Positions 42,085 through 50,826 of a stretch of 64,000 nt of DNA are shown in pieces. Source of the DNA: Polyangium sp. 15x6 (GTDB lineage: Bacteria; Myxococcota_A; Polyangia; Polyangiales; Polyangiaceae); assembly GCF_029960785.1 (NCBI RefSeq), contig NZ_JASBQE010000019.1, forward strand, positions 94,770 through 158,769. Direction: 5' to 3'. The first letter of the stretch is position 1; each line of letters begins with the position of its first letter. The notes below the pieces were generated by a model that had not been told where the DNA came from, searched no databases, and saw only the letters and a program-made list of their open reading frames with translations. The position numbers and the translations under genes are program-made.

Positions 42085-43725
42085 CTAGCGCCGCCGCAAG
42101 ACGCGACCGCGCGGTCGGTCGAGACGCACAACGCCGCGATCCACGACGACGTGGCCGCCGAGGACGACCTTGTCGATGCCGACGGGCGGCGCGTTCGGGC
42201 CGCCTTCGCCGACCAGGCGCGGATCGAAGAGCACGAGGTCGGCCGCGTAGCCGGGCGCGAGGCGGCCGATGCCGGGCAAGCCGATGCGCTCGGCGGGGAA
42301 GGAGGTCATGCGGCGGACGGCCTCTTCGAGCGAGAAGAGGCCGATCTCGCGGCTGTACCGGCCGAGCACGCGCGGGAAGGTGCCGAAGGAGGCAGGGTTG
42401 TGGAAGCGGCCGCGGCGCGTGAGGATCGCGTCGGTCTCGAAGGCGCAGAGCCGGTGCGAGAGGACGGCGCGGAGCGGCTCTTCGTGCGCGTCGTCGCCGG
42501 AGTAGGTGCCGATGAGCACGCGCGCCGAGCCCGAGCTCTCCCGCGAGACGTGGACGTACGCGTCGAAGGGCGAGACGCCGAGGCGGCGCGCGATCGCGGC
42601 GATGTCGAGGCCTTCGAGCGGTTCGAGCGAGGCCTTGCCGCCGCCCCAGGTGACCGTGATGTCGGACCAGTCGAGCCCGAGCGCGAGGCGGAACATCGCG
42701 AACTCGCGGCGGAGGCGCGCGAGGACCTTGGGGTCGCGGATGCGCTCCTCGAAATGGTCGAGCACCCACGCGGGCAAGATCGCGTTGATGGTCGTGTTGC
42801 CGACGGTGTACGGGAACGCGTCGAAGGCGACGTCGACGCCGGAAGCGACGGCCTCGTCGATGCGCCGGAGCACGGTGGAGTAGGTGCGCCAGGTGCGGCG
42901 GCCGATGAAGATTTGATGCGAGAGCTGGAGGCGCGCGCCGCCGCGCTTCGCCGCCGTGACGAGCTCGTCGACGGAGCGCACGTTGTGCGGCGCTCCGAGG
43001 AGCATCGGCTTGTAGAAGGGCGAGATCCACACGTAGGCGCGGCCGTGGACCGTGAAGATCGCGCCTTCCTCGGCGACGACGCTGCAGAGGGAGGCGAGCT
43101 CGTCCGACTGCGCGAACACGCCCGGCTTGTAGGCGAGGCCCGCGGAGAGGCCGAAGGCGCCTTCACGCAGCGAATCCCGCGTCGCGCGTCGGAGCGCATC
43201 GAGCTCGTCCGCCTTGGGGGCGCGGGGCGCGTTGCCCATGACCGATTGACGGATCGTGCCGTGCCCCGCGAGGAAGGCCACGTTGAAGGCCACGCCGCGC
43301 GCCTCGATCGCGTCGAGCATCTCGGCGGTCGAGCGCCACGCGTAAGGGAACGCGCGGTCGCGCAGGATCTCCGAGGATGCGTCGGCGAGGCGCGTGGAAT
43401 CTTCGGTGACCGGCGCGAGCGAGTGGCCGCAGTTGCCGACGACGAGCGAGGTCACGCCCTGCCGCAACATCGGCGCGAGGATGTCGCCGTGATCGCCCAG
43501 CGGCAGCAGCCAGTCGGCGTGCGAGTGGATGTCGACGAAGCCGGGCGCGACCACGAGTCCGCGGGCGTCGAGCGTCTCCTTGCCCGTGATCGCGCCGGGG
43601 ACCGTGAGCGCCGCGACGCGGCCTTCCTTGACGCCGACGTCGGCCGCGAAGCGTGGCCTGCCCGTGCCGTCGATGACGTCGCCGCCGCGTACCACGAGGT
43701 CGAATTCGTCGGTCATCTCGGGCAC
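42085..43725 (-). CDS. Amidohydrolase of the N-acyl-D-amino-acid deacylase (D-aminoacylase) family
   Basis: 546 residues. The metal-binding HSHAD motif follows PGFVDI near residue 65, GNCGHS and AGHGTIR match the D-aminoacylase group, and a TFPRVLGRY...EEAVRRMTS...GLPGIGRLAPGYAADLVLFD C-terminus is typical in parts. It probably hydrolyses N-acyl-D-amino acids or related cyclic amides in the cytoplasm. GTG at 43725 or ATG at 43716 could be the start. Divergent from the membrane protein gene at 43749, only 23 bp away. Confidence 0.87.
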   Translation of the reverse strand: MPEMTDEFDLVVRGGDVIDGTGRPRFAADVGVKEGRVAALTVPGAITGKETLDARGLVVAPGFVDIHSHADWLLPLGDHGDILAPMLRQGVTSLVVGNCGHSLAPVTEDSTRLADASSEILRDRAFPYAWRSTAEMLDAIEARGVAFNVAFLAGHGTIRQSVMGNAPRAPKADELDALRRATRDSLREGAFGLSAGLAYKPGVFAQSDELASLCSVVAEEGAIFTVHGRAYVWISPFYKPMLLGAPHNVRSVDELVTAAKRGGARLQLSHQIFIGRRTWRTYSTVLRRIDEAVASGVDVAFDAFPYTVGNTTINAILPAWVLDHFEERIRDPKVLARLRREFAMFRLALGLDWSDITVTWGGGKASLEPLEGLDIAAIARRLGVSPFDAYVHVSRESSGSARVLIGTYSGDDAHEEPLRAVLSHRLCAFETDAILTRRGRFHNPASFGTFPRVLGRYSREIGLFSLEEAVRRMTSFPAERIGLPGIGRLAPGYAADLVLFDPRLVGEGGPNAPPVGIDKVVLGGHVVVDRGVVRLDRPRGRVLRRR

Positions 43726-43735
43726 GGTACCACGC

Positions 43736-43742
43736 TAGGATA
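43736..43742. promoter_or_regulatory. Overlapping divergent -10 elements in a 23-bp gap
   Basis: TAGGAT (43736-43741, plus) ends seven bases before the GTG at 43749. The same DNA shifted by one base reads TATCCT on the minus strand, 11 bases before the GTG at 43725. Both genes would then start with little or no leader, and the two promoters could not be used at once. Confidence 0.35.
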
Positions 43743-43748
43743 GTCCTC

Positions 43749-44912
43749 GTGCTTGCCGTCGCCCTCGTCGTCTGTCTCTGCCTCGCGGTCGTCCTCGTGC
43801 TCGTTTTGCTGGGGCTCGGGCGCAAGCAGGACGCGGAGCGCGCCGAGCTCGACCGCCGCTTCCGCGCGATCGGCACGGCCCTCGGCGCAGAAAACGAAGG
43901 CAGCGCGCTGCGCGTGACGGCGAACGATCAGCCGTTCTTGCTGCGGCTCCGGCACGGGCGCGCGGGGCGCGCGGAGCTCGAGATCGAGGCCACGGCGGGA
44001 GGCGCCGAGGCGCGGCTGCCGATCGTGATCCGGCGCGAGACGTCGGTCGACATGCTCGGCAAGAAGCTCCGGATCAACCGCGAGGTGCAGACGGGCGACG
44101 CGACGTTCGACGCGGCCGTGTACGTGGAGTCGGACGCGCCGGACTTCGACGTGCAGCGCGTGCTCGGCGAAGCGCGCGTGCGGCAGCGTGTGCTCGCGCT
44201 GCTCGACGCGGGCTTCTCGGCCGTCGCGATCCTCCAAGGCGGCGGCAAGCTGCTCGCCGTGCGGGACGCGGGCGAGCGCTTCGACGCGGACGCATTGCGC
44301 GCGGCCTGTGGCGAGCTCGGCGCGATCGTCGAGGCCTTGCCGGCGCCGAGCGCGAGGCCCGGTCCGCCGCCGCTCTGGCTCGCCGGGCCGATCGCGGCCG
44401 TGGTGTCGGCCGTGCTCGCGTTCGTCGGGTTTTACCTCTTGTCCTGGGCGCGCGGCGCGTACTACCCGCTCGGCAGCAGCGCGACGATCGTGGGCGTGGC
44501 GCTCGGGCTCGTCGCGTGGCTCTGCGCGCTCCCGCTCGTGGGCGTGCTCGTCCGCGGCCGCTCCGTGAGCTTCCGCCTCTTCGGCGCGTGTTTCTGCTTC
44601 CTGCTCCTCGCCATGCCGCTCGCCGGCGCGGGCACCGCGATCGCCATGAATGGCCGCATGGACGCGGATCTCCCGATCTGCCTCGGGGCGCGCGTCTCCT
44701 CGAAGGGATCACGGACGTACAAGACGAGCACGTCGTACTTCGTGCACCTCGACGGTTTGCCGAGGGAGCCCGCGCCCGTCGAGCTGCCGGTGCAGCGCGA
44801 GGTCTTCACGTCGCTGCACGAGGGGCAGGACGTGTTCGTGGAGGTTGGTCGCGGCCGCTTCGGCTGGGAGTGGCTGAAGGGAATCCGCCTCGACGACTGC
44901 GGCGGGTGGTAG
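43749..44912 (+). CDS. Membrane protein of unknown function
   Basis: 387 residues with a GTG start. An N-terminal helix (about 1-22) is followed by a soluble region of about 190 residues that includes a mixed alpha/beta segment with a LAVRDAGERFDADALRAA stretch. Three further hydrophobic helices lie at about 218-300, and the C-terminal ~80 residues contain a short beta-rich domain (FVHLDGLPREPAPVELPV). No catalytic motif recognised. It stands alone between divergent and downstream genes. Confidence 0.75.
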   Translation: MLAVALVVCLCLAVVLVLVLLGLGRKQDAERAELDRRFRAIGTALGAENEGSALRVTANDQPFLLRLRHGRAGRAELEIEATAGGAEARLPIVIRRETSVDMLGKKLRINREVQTGDATFDAAVYVESDAPDFDVQRVLGEARVRQRVLALLDAGFSAVAILQGGGKLLAVRDAGERFDADALRAACGELGAIVEALPAPSARPGPPPLWLAGPIAAVVSAVLAFVGFYLLSWARGAYYPLGSSATIVGVALGLVAWLCALPLVGVLVRGRSVSFRLFGACFCFLLLAMPLAGAGTAIAMNGRMDADLPICLGARVSSKGSRTYKTSTSYFVHLDGLPREPAPVELPVQREVFTSLHEGQDVFVEVGRGRFGWEWLKGIRLDDCGGW

Positions 44913-44971
44913 ATCCTGTCGTGCCACGACGCGTCAACGTGCGCGAAAAATTTGCGGAAAGTCCGGCATTG

Positions 44972-44988
44972 GATCCGGCCTCCGGATC
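44972..44988. promoter_or_regulatory. Inverted repeat upstream of the LeuD-LeuC fusion gene
   Basis: GATCCGG and CCGGATC are perfect 7-bp arms around CCT, about 65 bp before the ATG at 45054. It lies in the 141-bp gap after the membrane protein gene. It could be a regulator site or the terminator of the upstream gene. Confidence 0.4.
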
Positions 44989-45053
44989 GGGATAAATCAC
45001 CGTGCCGGCGCGAGAGGTCTCGTCCTTTCGCCGAGTGAGGGTCGAGGAGGAAC

Positions 45054-47042
45054 ATGCCCATCCCCCGTCGCACATCGGTCCGCCCGAGCGGACGCATCCT
45101 GTACCTGACCGAGGATCCCGAGGCGCTTCGCGCGCAGCTCGCCGGAGGCTCGATCGACTTCGACCCCGAGCGCCATGCCCTCGTCAACAACATCTCGACC
45201 GACGAGCTCACGCCGGGCTGGGTTTGTTACTACTACGACGAGACGCTCGCTCGGTACTGCCTGGTCGGCCTGCGCGGCGGGCTCATCGAGCGCGACGCCA
45301 TCAAGAACGGCGGCTTCGGCGTGATCGTCAGCGGCCGCTCGAAGGGCTGCGGATCGTCGCGCGAGACCGCGCCGTACTCCGAGCGCGAGGCAGGCATCCA
45401 GATCGTCGTCGCGAAGAGCATCGAGAAGATCTACGGGCAGAACTGCCAGAACATCGGCCTGCTCACGACCACCGATTTCGGCATCCTCGACCGCGTCCGC
45501 CGCGGCGAGGAGATCCCGATCGCCGAGTTCACGCGTGGGCTCGATCCGATCAGCCGCGACGTCGTCGAGTACGGCGGCCTCTTCACGTACAACAAGGCGC
45601 GCCTCGCGGGTGAGGTCTCGCCGCCGACGATCGACACGCCGCCGCGGCCGATGACGCTCTGCGAGAAGATCATCGCCTCCCGCGCGATCATCGACGCGAA
45701 GACGGGCGCGCTCGGCGTCCCCGCGGTCAAGCCCGGCGACTCGCTCTTCGTGCGCACCGACGTCCGCTTCTCGCACGAGTACGTCACGCCCATGGCGGAG
45801 TCGCTCTTCCGCGCGGGCTTCGGGCCCGACGCGAAGGTGGAGGCGCCGGAGAGCGTGTACGCGTTCCGCGATCACCTCACGTTCCTCGACCTCGTGATGC
45901 CCGAGGCGCACAAGAAGATGGGCCTCAAGGAGCAGGCCGCCTCGCTCGCCACGGTGCAGGAGACGTTCACCCAGAAGCATCGCGTCAAGCTGTACGGCGA
46001 GGTCGTACGGGACGGTAAGACCGTCGGCTCCGAGGCGATCTGCCACAACAAGGTGATCGAGGAGATCGCGCTGCCCGGAGAGGTCGTGGCGGGCACGGAC
46101 TCGCACACGTGCATGGCCGGCGCGCTCGGCTGCTTCGCGTTCGGCGTCGGCTCGACGGACATGGCGAACGCCTGGCTCACGCGCGACATCCGCGTCGCCG
46201 TGCCCGAGTCGGCGCGCTTCAACCTGCATGGGAAGCTGCGCCCCGGCGTGACCGCCAAGGACGTGATGCTCTACCTGCTCTCGCAGCCGTTCTGGAAGAG
46301 CGGCGAGGGCATCGGCAAGGTGCTCGAGTTCGCCGGCGATGGCGTGCGCGCGATGGGGCTCGACGAGCGCGCGACGCTCACGAACATGGCCGTCGAGGCG
46401 GGCGGCTTCACGGGCATCATCGAGGCCGACGAGGTCGTCGTCGACTACCTCGTCAAGCAACGTGGCCTCGACGCCGACGCCGTGCGCGCGAAGATCGTGC
46501 GGGCCGACGAGGGCGCCACGTACATGGCGGTCTTCGACATCGACCTCGGCGCGATCGAGCCGATGGTCGCGACGCCGGGCGATCCGCGGAACGGCGTGCC
46601 TCTGCGCTCGCTCGCCGAGGTCGCGGGCGGCGACGTGAAGATCAACGTGGCCTATGGCGGCTCGTGCACGGGCGGGAAGAAGGCGGACATGGACATGTAC
46701 GCCGCGGTCCTGCGCGCCGCGGTCGAGCAAGGCAAGCGCGTCGCCGAGGGCGTGCACCTCTACATCCAGTTCGGCTCCCAGGACATTCGCCGTTACGCCG
46801 AGCAGAAGGGCTACATCGAGATCTTCCAGCGCGCGGGCGCCGAGCTCGTGGACCCCTCGTGCGGCGCCTGCATCAAGGCCGGGCCGGGCGTGTCGTTCAC
46901 GGCGGACGAGGTCACGGTCTCCGCGATCAACCGCAACTTCCCCGGCCGCTCGGGTCCCGGGAAGGTCTACCTCGCGAGCCCGCTCGTCGTCGCCGCGAGC
47001 GCGATCGCCGGCCGGATCGTCGAGCCTGCGGCGATCGCCTGA
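45054..47042 (+). CDS. Aconitase-family dehydratase with LeuD-like domain N-terminal to LeuC-like domain
   Basis: 662 residues; ATG preceded by GAGGAGGAA at SD spacing. Residues about 40-180 are the swivelling small-subunit domain (NNISTDELTPG, GRSKGCGSSRETAPYS). Residues about 195-655 are the large-subunit fold with the [4Fe-4S] ligands Cys353 (GTDSHTCMAG), Cys603 and Cys606 (DPSCGACIKAG). Family members isomerise 3-isopropylmalate, homocitrate or citrate by dehydration and rehydration. Separate LeuC and LeuD are usual. Fusion with the small domain first is the reverse of aconitase A. The substrate cannot be fixed from sequence, and no leu or lysine pathway genes are nearby. Confidence 0.92.
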   Translation: MPIPRRTSVRPSGRILYLTEDPEALRAQLAGGSIDFDPERHALVNNISTDELTPGWVCYYYDETLARYCLVGLRGGLIERDAIKNGGFGVIVSGRSKGCGSSRETAPYSEREAGIQIVVAKSIEKIYGQNCQNIGLLTTTDFGILDRVRRGEEIPIAEFTRGLDPISRDVVEYGGLFTYNKARLAGEVSPPTIDTPPRPMTLCEKIIASRAIIDAKTGALGVPAVKPGDSLFVRTDVRFSHEYVTPMAESLFRAGFGPDAKVEAPESVYAFRDHLTFLDLVMPEAHKKMGLKEQAASLATVQETFTQKHRVKLYGEVVRDGKTVGSEAICHNKVIEEIALPGEVVAGTDSHTCMAGALGCFAFGVGSTDMANAWLTRDIRVAVPESARFNLHGKLRPGVTAKDVMLYLLSQPFWKSGEGIGKVLEFAGDGVRAMGLDERATLTNMAVEAGGFTGIIEADEVVVDYLVKQRGLDADAVRAKIVRADEGATYMAVFDIDLGAIEPMVATPGDPRNGVPLRSLAEVAGGDVKINVAYGGSCTGGKKADMDMYAAVLRAAVEQGKRVAEGVHLYIQFGSQDIRRYAEQKGYIEIFQRAGAELVDPSCGACIKAGPGVSFTADEVTVSAINRNFPGRSGPGKVYLASPLVVAASAIAGRIVEPAAIA

Positions 47043-47046
47043 GCTC

Positions 47047-48366
47047 CTAGCTCCCGCCTCGCGACGACTTGATCACCTGCTCGACCTCGAGCCCGCGGAG
47101 CGTGCCTCGCATGGCCGCCTTCTCGGCGGAGAGGTCGGGCTTCGCCGCGCGCATGCGCGTGCTCGTACGCTCCTCGTCGGGCAGCGACGGCGTGGGCGTC
47201 GCGCGTTGATCGAAGCTCGTCAGCGTGCTCGTGAGCTCCGCCGGACCCGGCGCGGGCGCTACCTCCGGATTCGGCGCGGGCAGGATCTCCGGACTCGACG
47301 GGGACGAGACCTTGCCGCTCGTCGCGCTCCCCATGCGGATCTCGGCCGCCGCCTCGCCGAGCTTGAGCCCCGCGACCGACTCCGAGAGCCGCGCCCCTGC
47401 GGACGTGCTCCCGAGCCGGAGCCCCGCCGCCGTGTCGCGCAAGAATCGCCTCCCGGCGGCCGTCTCCTCCAGCCGGAGCCCCGACGCCGTCTCGCCGAAC
47501 CGCAGGCTCGCCGCCACGCGCAGACCTGCGATCGACTCCGTCAGCTTCAGGCTCGACGCCGTGTCGCGGAAGAGCCGCTGGCTCGCCTCGATCTCTTGCG
47601 CCAGCCGATCGCTCGGCGCCGTCTCGTTGAACGCCGCGATGAGCAGCGCCCCGAGCTGCTGCGCGCCCGGCGGCGCTGGCATCGGCTCGCGTGGCACGAA
47701 TCCGAACTGTGTCCCTGACCACGTGAGCGCGGCTTTCAGGGCTTCGAGCGGGGAGATGCTCGCTTGATCGAGCGTCCCGCCCACGATCACGCCGGAGGCG
47801 ATGTACATGGCGAGGCGGCTCGGGCTCGTGGCGCTGGAGAAGCGCAGCTCGCCGCTGCGTTGTTCGAGCTCGAGCGCGCCGAGCACGCTGGCGATCGACA
47901 TCTTCGTCGGGTCGCCGAGCACCGCGAACGCTTCGCCGTCGCTCGCGGGCGGCAGGATCGACTGACCACGTTCGAGCTCTCGGATCCGCTCGCCCATGGC
48001 GATCATCGCGTTCACCTGGGCGACGAGCTCGGCGGGATCGATGGGGGCGGACAGCACGACGTCGGCGCCGCTGCCGAGCACGGCGAGGCGCGTGGATTCG
48101 GCGTCCGACTCGGTCAGGACGACGAGGGGCGTGTAGGCGACGCGTGTATCGTGGCCGCGGATCACCGAGGCGAGCTCCAGCGCGTCGGCGTCGGGCAAGT
48201 CCAGCGAGGCCACGATCACGTGGGGCTCGAGCGCGCAGGCCACGTTGAATCCGGCGCGCGCCGTGGCGACCGAGACGACATCGTACGTATCGGACGGCAG
48301 CCCTTCCACGAGCGCCCGATACGCCGAGAGATCCGCATCCACGACGAGCACGAAATCGCTCGACAT
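47047..48366 (-). CDS. Degenerate response-regulator receiver plus DUF4388-type domain with a nonapeptide repeat tail
   Basis: 439 residues. A receiver-like fold (about 5-125) carries Ser at the phospho-acceptor position (VASLDLPDAD aligned on the conserved Pro) and Ala in place of the conserved Lys (LSAPID), so phosphorylation is unlikely. Residues about 150-235 match DUF4388 (PATAN), a domain common in delta-proteobacterial signalling. A tail of about nine near-nonapeptide repeats (consensus TAAGLRLxE) follows at about 265-345, then a Pro/Ser-rich region. It converges with the dehydratase gene 4 bp away. Confidence 0.85.
   Translation of the reverse strand: MSSDFVLVVDADLSAYRALVEGLPSDTYDVVSVATARAGFNVACALEPHVIVASLDLPDADALELASVIRGHDTRVAYTPLVVLTESDAESTRLAVLGSGADVVLSAPIDPAELVAQVNAMIAMGERIRELERGQSILPPASDGEAFAVLGDPTKMSIASVLGALELEQRSGELRFSSATSPSRLAMYIASGVIVGGTLDQASISPLEALKAALTWSGTQFGFVPREPMPAPPGAQQLGALLIAAFNETAPSDRLAQEIEASQRLFRDTASSLKLTESIAGLRVAASLRFGETASGLRLEETAAGRRFLRDTAAGLRLGSTSAGARLSESVAGLKLGEAAAEIRMGSATSGKVSSPSSPEILPAPNPEVAPAPGPAELTSTLTSFDQRATPTPSLPDEERTSTRMRAAKPDLSAEKAAMRGTLRGLEVEQVIKSSRGGS
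47330..47575 (-). repeat. Tandem repeat encoding a TAxGLRLxE nonapeptide series
   Basis: The coding sequence contains successive units such as TASGLRLEE, TAAGLRLGS, TSAGARLSE, SVAGLKLGE and AAAEIRMGS, with one short and one 10-residue unit. Small residues, Leu and Arg recur at fixed positions, consistent with a long amphipathic helix or solenoid-like surface. Confidence 0.75.
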
Positions 48367-48372
48367 GAAGCG

Positions 48373-48378
48373 AACCTA
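48373..48378 (-). promoter_or_regulatory. Candidate -10 hexamer TAGGTT, leaderless start
   Basis: On the minus strand TAGGTT is followed by exactly six bases (CGCTTC) and the ATG at 48366. No SD fits. The rest of the 200-bp gap up to 48567 shows no clear promoter for the plus-strand run. Confidence 0.4.
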
Positions 48379-48567
48379 CCATGCCGGCTGACGAGAGCGG
48401 AGCGTCCGTGCGTGGACGGACGTGGGTTCGGCGGAAGGTAAGATTTCGACGTTTTTGATGTGGGGAAGACCACGGGCGGAGCGTGAGCTTGCTCCCGCGA
48501 TGCTTCCTCGTGCATCCCGCGTGCGCTAAGGTATTCCCTTGTAGCTAGCTCACGCCTTCGGGGAGCC

Positions 48568-48801
48568 ATGAACGACAAAGACACGCTGGCGAAGAACAAC
48601 GAGGCGTCGAAGACCGACAAAAGGAAGCAAAGTCTCTACTTCCCGGAGTCGATGCTCCAGGAGATCAAGGAAGAAGCGGCGCGGCTCGATCGGTCTTTGT
48701 CGTGGGTGGTGCAGCGCGCCTGGAAGCTCGCCCGGCTCGAGATCAAAAAGCTGCCGAGCGTGAACGAGGTCGGTGAAGGCGAAGAGGATCTCGGCGATTG
48801 A
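48568..48801 (+). CDS. Ribbon-helix-helix-type small protein (TIGR04563-like)
   Basis: 77 residues. A charged N-terminus is followed by KRKQSLYFPESML (beta strand), then two helices (LQEIKEEAARLD, SLSWVVQRAWKLAR). This pattern matches the myxobacterial TIGR04563 group and the ribbon-helix-helix DNA-binding fold. It may regulate its own run of genes. Its stop overlaps the next start (TTGA), giving translational coupling. Confidence 0.85.
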   Translation: MNDKDTLAKNNEASKTDKRKQSLYFPESMLQEIKEEAARLDRSLSWVVQRAWKLARLEIKKLPSVNEVGEGEEDLGD

Positions 48802-49706
48802 CGACGAGCAGCCTTCCCCCTCCCTCGAGCGGGAGCGCCCCCCAGACCGCCTCGTTCGCCCTCGCGCCCGACGCGACACGCCTCTTCGTGCGGCGGAGGC
48901 GGGGCCCCTCGGATCTCACGGTTCTGCTCACCGACGGGATCGCCTGCGACGGCTTCATCTGGAAGTACCTGTGGGACGACCTCTCTCCCCTTGCCAGCGT
49001 CGCGCACTGGAACTACCGCGGCCACGGCCGTAGCAGCCTGCCCGCCGACCCGAAGCGCATCGAGCTCGTCGACCACGCCCACGACCTCGACACGGTCCGG
49101 CGCGCCGTCGGCGACCCCGAGGTCGTGCTCGTCGGCCACTCGATGGGCTGCCAGGTCTTGCTCGAAGCCTACCGGCTCCGGCCCGAGAAGGTGCGCGCGC
49201 TCGTCCTCATCTGCGGCGCGCCGGGCCGGATCACCCACACGTTCAAGGGCACCGACGTGCTCGCGCAGATGCTGCCGAAGCTCATCGCGCGTGTCGACGC
49301 CCACCCCGAGATCGTGCGGGCGCTCTGGGGAAGGGTGCCGGCCGAGGCGGCGCTCAGGCTGGCGATGCTGACGGGGGAGATCGATCGGTCGATCCGTCCC
49401 GAGGACGTGATGCCGTACCTCAAGCACATGGTCGACATCGACGTGCCCATGTTCCTGCGGATGCTCAGGTCGGCCGGAGATCATTCGGCCTCGGACCTCT
49501 TGCCGAAGGTGGCCGTGCCGGCGCTCGTGATCGCGGGGGATCGCGACACCTTTACGCCGCCCCGTTACGCCGAGGAGATGGCCGCCGCGCTGCCGCACGG
49601 CGAGCTGCTCATGGTGAACGGCGGCTCCCACGCCGTGCCCATCGAGCGCCCCGATCTCGTGCGCGACCGGATCCAGCGGTTCTTGCGCGAGCGCGTGCTC
49701 GCATGA
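48798..49706 (+). CDS. Alpha/beta hydrolase
   Basis: 302 residues. TTG start overlapping the previous stop. Catalytic Ser115 in GHSMG, an Asp in AGDRDTFTP and His in GGSHAVPIE complete the triad; NYRGHGRS is the usual oxyanion-side loop. There is no signal peptide, so it is cytoplasmic. Substrate unknown (ester, lactone or similar). Its stop overlaps the next gene (ATGA). Confidence 0.93.
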   Translation: MTTSSLPPPSSGSAPQTASFALAPDATRLFVRRRRGPSDLTVLLTDGIACDGFIWKYLWDDLSPLASVAHWNYRGHGRSSLPADPKRIELVDHAHDLDTVRRAVGDPEVVLVGHSMGCQVLLEAYRLRPEKVRALVLICGAPGRITHTFKGTDVLAQMLPKLIARVDAHPEIVRALWGRVPAEAALRLAMLTGEIDRSIRPEDVMPYLKHMVDIDVPMFLRMLRSAGDHSASDLLPKVAVPALVIAGDRDTFTPPRYAEEMAAALPHGELLMVNGGSHAVPIERPDLVRDRIQRFLRERVLA

Positions 49707-50761
49707 ATCTCCCTCCAGGCGGCGCGCTCGCGCGGATCGCCGCGGCGGCGCTCGTCCTCGGGGCCTGTGGGCGGGACCGGCCGGAGCCGCCGTCCGCGCC
49801 GTCCGCGCCGTCCGCCGTGACGGTCGCGAGCGCGGCGCCCGCCGAAAGCGCGGCGAAACGACCCCCGCCGAAAGAGCTCGATGTCGAGGCCGACCCCGTG
49901 CGGCGCGAACTCCTGCACGCCCCGCTCACCTCGGTCACCCTCGTCGGTTGGCACCGACCGGGGCTGTTTCGCGTCACGATCGAACGACAAAACCCGCCCG
50001 GATCCGCGCCCGCGTCGCTCCTGCTCGCGCTCACGGAAAACCCCGTCGCGTATCGGCGGAGCCTCGCGTTCGAGCGGCTCGCGCGGGGCCTCGGCATGCG
50101 AGTCGTCCCCGCCGCCGTCTTCCGGCGGATCGGCACGGGCGAGCTCGGAGCCCTCTTCGCGGGCCAGCGCGACCTCCGCGACTACCTCGCGCTCCACGCC
50201 GCCGTGCAGAACGACGGCACCGTCGACGCCTTGATGTTCGCCCCCGGCCGCGGCGACGGCTCGGGCGCGTGGGCGCTCCCCGCGGGCCACGACGTCACGC
50301 TCGACCATTCCCTCGAAGCCGAAACCTGGGCCCGCTGGGCCGCCTCGCCCGACCCGCACCCCGGCGAACAGCCCTCGCTCCTCGCCGACTACATCGAGAC
50401 CCTCGTCCTCGACTACCTCACCGGCCACGTCCTTCGCCGCGCGGTCCATTTCGACGACGTTGCCCAGGCGATCCACCTCACCGACAATGCCGCCGCGTTC
50501 CCGTCGAAGGTCGATCCTCGCGCCCTCGACGTCCTGCTCTCGCGCCTCCGCCCCGTCGCGCGTTTCCCGCGCGGCCTGCAAAAGGCCCTCCTCGCGCTCG
50601 ATCGCGATCGCGCGCGGGACCTCCTCGCGTCGGGCCCGTTCGAGACCTGGCTCGTCTCGCCGCGCACCCTCGTGGACCTCGACGAACGCCGGAAGAGCCT
50701 CCTCACGTTGATCTCGGCCCGCGTCGCTGAACGCGGGGAGGCCGCGGTCCTCACTTTGTGA
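49703..50761 (+). CDS. Lipoprotein with degenerate Fam20/HipA-like kinase fold
   Basis: 352 residues with a lipobox (LGAC) and a Pro/Ala linker. The region near residues 235-265 recalls secreted atypical kinases: LDYLTGHVLRRAVH aligns with DYLxxNxDRHxxN, and LTDNAAAF with IDNGxxF. The metal-binding Asp261 is kept, but the catalytic Asp is Leu and the Asn and His are replaced, suggesting a pseudokinase. RSLAFERLARGLGMRVVPAA matches the N-lobe helix and strand before the hinge. Outer-membrane or periplasmic location is expected. Fold assignment is inference from short motifs. Confidence 0.6.
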   Translation: MNLPPGGALARIAAAALVLGACGRDRPEPPSAPSAPSAVTVASAAPAESAAKRPPPKELDVEADPVRRELLHAPLTSVTLVGWHRPGLFRVTIERQNPPGSAPASLLLALTENPVAYRRSLAFERLARGLGMRVVPAAVFRRIGTGELGALFAGQRDLRDYLALHAAVQNDGTVDALMFAPGRGDGSGAWALPAGHDVTLDHSLEAETWARWAASPDPHPGEQPSLLADYIETLVLDYLTGHVLRRAVHFDDVAQAIHLTDNAAAFPSKVDPRALDVLLSRLRPVARFPRGLQKALLALDRDRARDLLASGPFETWLVSPRTLVDLDERRKSLLTLISARVAERGEAAVLTL

Positions 50762-50826
50762 GTTTTTTCCAAGGCCCTACACCGTTTCCGTGCTTGGCGC
50801 GGAAGATCGCGGTATCGTGGCCGACG

